From assembly GCA_964354225.1 (NCBI GenBank), contig CAYGZC010000278.1, positions 1 to 15,974 of the forward strand: a stretch of DNA of 15,974 nucleotides, given 5' to 3'. The stretch comes from CAYGZC01 sp964354225. Its GTDB lineage: Bacteria; Bacteroidota; Ignavibacteria; UBA10030; SZUA-254. This document shows, one piece after another, positions 14,098 to 15,974 of the stretch (position 1 is its first letter; the number at the start of each line of letters is the position of its first letter). The notes under the pieces were generated by a model that made no database searches, had not been told where the DNA came from, and saw nothing but the letters and a program-made list of their open reading frames with translations. Position numbers and translations under genes: made by a program.

Positions 14098-15974
14098 TTA
14101 TTTCATTAAAATCATCTTCCGTGTTTCCACAAAAGAACCAGCTTGTAATTTGTAGAAATAAATTCCTGATGACAGTTGTGAAGCATTAAAATCAACTTCG
14201 TAACTTCCCGACTTCTCATTGTCGTTGACCAGCATTGCTACTTCTCTACCGAGTACATCAAAGACTTTCAACGCGACGTGACTTTGTATTGGCAACTGGT
14301 AGCTTATTGTCGTACTCGGATTGAAAGGGTTGGGGAAATTTTGCGCAAGCGTAAATGTATTTGGTTCCGTGTTCTCCGACACTGGAAGGGTGAGAGTATC
14401 CGTTGACCCGATAGCAAACTCAGAGAACGAATCAAACGGAATATTGCTTGTTAAGAACCCACTACTGAAAGTTCCACTGAAGTTACCGCCAATATTTTGC
14501 CAGGGGTCGCCAGAACCGGAACGTTTCAGCCATACAAGACAAGCGCCACATCCGCCAACGGTTACGCCAAAGAGATCTTCTGTCGCAATTCGCATATAAC
14601 CATTCGTAAAGATCATCCCTTTGTTCAGCACACGCCAAAAGTATTTACCAATGCAGATAATACCGGATGGGAGTTCTCCGAGTGCCGCTGGTTCCTGATA
14701 GTAAAAAACCGTCACCGAATCCGAAATAGTAACATCACCAATAAATGTGAGAAAGGTGTTACCGAATGAAGTAGCTGATCCTGTTCCGACCGGTGGTATT
14801 TCAACATTCACTGCGAATGGAGTAGGGGTGATCATCTCCGACACCGGGCGATTCCAGACGCCGTTGCCATCGGTTCCGGCAAAGAGAATCCCGCTGGAGA
14901 CAGCAAGAGACCGAACACTGGTGTTCGCCAAGCCGGTATTAACTGCAGTCCAGCTAGTGCCGTTGTTCGTAGTAAGATAGACGCCACCACCACCAGTCCC
15001 GGCAAAGAGGTCTGTGCCGCTAGAGGCAAGAGCGTAAACATACCCCGAGGTCAAGCCGGTATTTACAGCAGTCCAGCTTGTACCGTTGTTCGTAGAAAGA
15101 TAGACACCGCTTAGTGTACCCGCAAAGAGATTCGTATCGCTCACAGCCAAAGAATAAACATGAGAGCTCAACAAGCCGGAATTGACCGCGGTCCAGCTTG
15201 TGCCGTTATTCGTGGAAAGAGAAACGCCGCCGCCATCTGTGCCCACAAAGAGATTCGTCCCGCTAACAGCAAAAGATATAACGGGATAGTAAGCCAAGCC
15301 TGAACTGCTAGCCGTCCAACTTGCACCGTTGTTCGTAGAACGATAGACACCGTAGTTTAGAAACCCTGCAAAGATATTCGTCCCACTCACAGCTACAGAG
15401 TAAACATAATCATTTAAACCAGAAAAAACGTCCGTCCAACTTGTGCCGTTGTTCGTGGAAAGAAAAACGCCGAGAGAAGTCCCCGCAAAGAGATTCAACC
15501 CGCTCACAGCGAAAGAGTATATATAAGCATTCGTCAAACCGTTATTGACCTCCGTCCAATTTGTGCCGTTGTTTGTCGAAAGGAATACGCTGGTGGCCCC
15601 GGCAAACAGATTCGTGCCTGAGGCAGCAAGAGATAAGATAGAAGTGTTAGTCAAGCCATTATTGATCTCAACCCAGTTTGTGCCGTTGTTCGTGGAAAGA
15701 AAAACTCCATTGCCAGTTCCGGAAAAGAGATTCGTACCGGAAACGGCAAGAGCAGACACAGAAGTACTCGTCAAACCGTTATTAACCTCAAACCAGTTTG
15801 TACCATTGTTGACAGAAAGAAAAACGCCAACCGAAGTCCCAACAAAAAGATTCGTGCCGCCTGCCCCGTTGGGGGAAACAGCAAAACCAGTGATACCAGT
15901 GTACGAGGGCAAGCTGAGATTGACTGGTGTCCAGCTTGCGCCGTTATTGGTGGAAAGAAAGACACCGCCGCCCC
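14098..15974 (-). CDS. Secreted repeat beta-propeller protein with T9SS sorting domain (5' end outside window)
   Basis: The frame stays open to the right edge (GGGVFLSTNNGASW is read before any credible start), so the N-terminus and signal peptide are missing. A TTG at 15912 sits in mid-repeat and is not a real start. The visible part has nine tandem repeats of 39-41 residues with the core G-V-F/Y-L-S-T-N-N-G-T-S/N-W-T-x-V-N-x-G-L...A-V-S-G-T-N-L-F-A-G-T, a BNR/Ycf48/sortilin-like propeller blade. A beta-rich region follows (YFWRVLNKGMIFTNGYMRIA, LVWLKRSGSGDPWQNIGGNF, FSEFAIGS), of a kind often placed before the sorting domain in these bacteria. The last ~80 residues are a T9SS signal (FPNPFNPSTTISYQL ... 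GIYFYKLQAGSF ... MILMK). It is probably exported to the cell surface; ligand and role are unknown. It lies 104 bases upstream of the beta-helix gene on the same strand. Confidence 0.85.
   Translation of the reverse strand, partial: GGGVFLSTNNGASWTPVNLSLPSYTGITGFAVSPNGAGGTNLFVGTSVGVFLSVNNGTNWFEVNNGLTSTSVSALAVSGTNLFSGTGNGVFLSTNNGTNWVEINNGLTNTSILSLAASGTNLFAGATSVFLSTNNGTNWTEVNNGLTNAYIYSFAVSGLNLFAGTSLGVFLSTNNGTSWTDVFSGLNDYVYSVAVSGTNIFAGFLNYGVYRSTNNGASWTASSSGLAYYPVISFAVSGTNLFVGTDGGGVSLSTNNGTSWTAVNSGLLSSHVYSLAVSDTNLFAGTLSGVYLSTNNGTSWTAVNTGLTSGYVYALASSGTDLFAGTGGGGVYLTTNNGTSWTAVNTGLANTSVRSLAVSSGILFAGTDGNGVWNRPVSEMITPTPFAVNVEIPPVGTGSATSFGNTFLTFIGDVTISDSVTVFYYQEPAALGELPSGIICIGKYFWRVLNKGMIFTNGYMRIATEDLFGVTVGGCGACLVWLKRSGSGDPWQNIGGNFSGTFSSGFLTSNIPFDSFSEFAIGSTDTLTLPVSENTEPNTFTLAQNFPNPFNPSTTISYQLPIQSHVALKVFDVLGREVAMLVNDNEKSGSYEVDFNASQLSSGIYFYKLQAGSFVETRKMILMK
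14860..15974 (-). repeat. Tandem coding repeat, about 117-123 bases per unit, nine units visible
   Basis: The DNA encoding the propeller blades repeats at a 39-41 codon period. The segment reading S-T-N-N-G-T-S-W is well conserved at base level in every unit (plus-strand forms close to GTCCAGCTTGTGCCGTTGTTCGT), while the blade-connecting loops vary. The array continues beyond the right edge. Such arrays can gain or lose units by recombination and are prone to assembly collapse. Confidence 0.8.

Noticed and set aside
15910..15912. TTG 15912 as the start of the propeller protein
   Set aside because: The frame continues upstream with another full repeat motif to the window edge, and no signal peptide follows the TTG, although the T9SS tail demands one.
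14860..15974. CRISPR-like periodic repeats
   Set aside because: The period is a multiple of three, the frame is open across all units, and the variable parts encode loops of a propeller blade; this is protein-coding repetition.

Overview
The window looks like a chromosomal piece of a Bacteroidota-lineage bacterium, most likely from the Ignavibacteria/Chlorobi side. The evidence is two secreted proteins ending in a type IX secretion (T9SS) sorting domain with the NPFNPSTTI signature typical of that group, mostly weak Shine-Dalgarno sites, and moderate G+C with AT-rich intergenic DNA. This placement is inferred from protein style only; there is no rRNA gene in the window.

Layout, left to right. 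Bases 2-361 (+) are the 3' end of a gene resembling the C-terminal part of M14-type zinc carboxypeptidases. Bases 539-5984 (+) are a type I restriction-modification locus. It has an intact EcoEI-like HsdR and then a gene in which the HsdM methyltransferase is fused in frame to a two-TRD HsdS. That fused gene is cut by one in-frame amber codon (TAG, 3822-3824) between methyltransferase motif I and motif IV, with the reading frame intact on both sides. Bases 6056-7755 (+) are a two-gene pair, an XRE-HTH/ImmA-IrrE metallopeptidase and a DUF4411 PIN-like protein, joined by a TAATG stop/start overlap. It resembles a toxin-antitoxin or defence module. Bases 7892-9556 (+) encode urocanate hydratase (HutU), an ordinary histidine-degradation gene. 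A hairpin with a U-tract on the minus strand (9641-9689) separates it from two convergent minus-strand genes. These are a large secreted CSLREP/right-handed beta-helix protein (9746-13993) and a secreted beta-propeller-like protein with at least nine repeats of about 40 residues (14098 to beyond the right edge). Both end in a T9SS sorting domain.

How the genes fit together. Roughly 530-7755 reads as a small defence island placed between housekeeping-type genes (peptidase and hutU). HsdR would cut DNA that is unmodified at the bipartite site read by the two TRDs, and the fused M-S protein would methylate it. If the amber codon truly stops translation, the modification and specificity functions are broken or split into two chains, while HsdR stays intact. 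Because type I nucleases need M and S to cut, this would probably silence the whole system rather than kill the cell. The adjacent PIN/ImmA-IrrE pair may be an independent module.

No gene-free stretch exceeds 300 bases. The gaps are 362-529, 5985-6055, 7756-7891, 9557-9745 and 13994-14097; anything seen in them is listed below. In 7756-7891 I see only AT-rich sequence with no convincing promoter or terminator. No tRNA, rRNA, CRISPR array, transposase or integrase was seen. I found no wholly new system. The most unusual items are the amber-interrupted HsdM-HsdS fusion and its linkage to the PIN/ImmA-IrrE pair.
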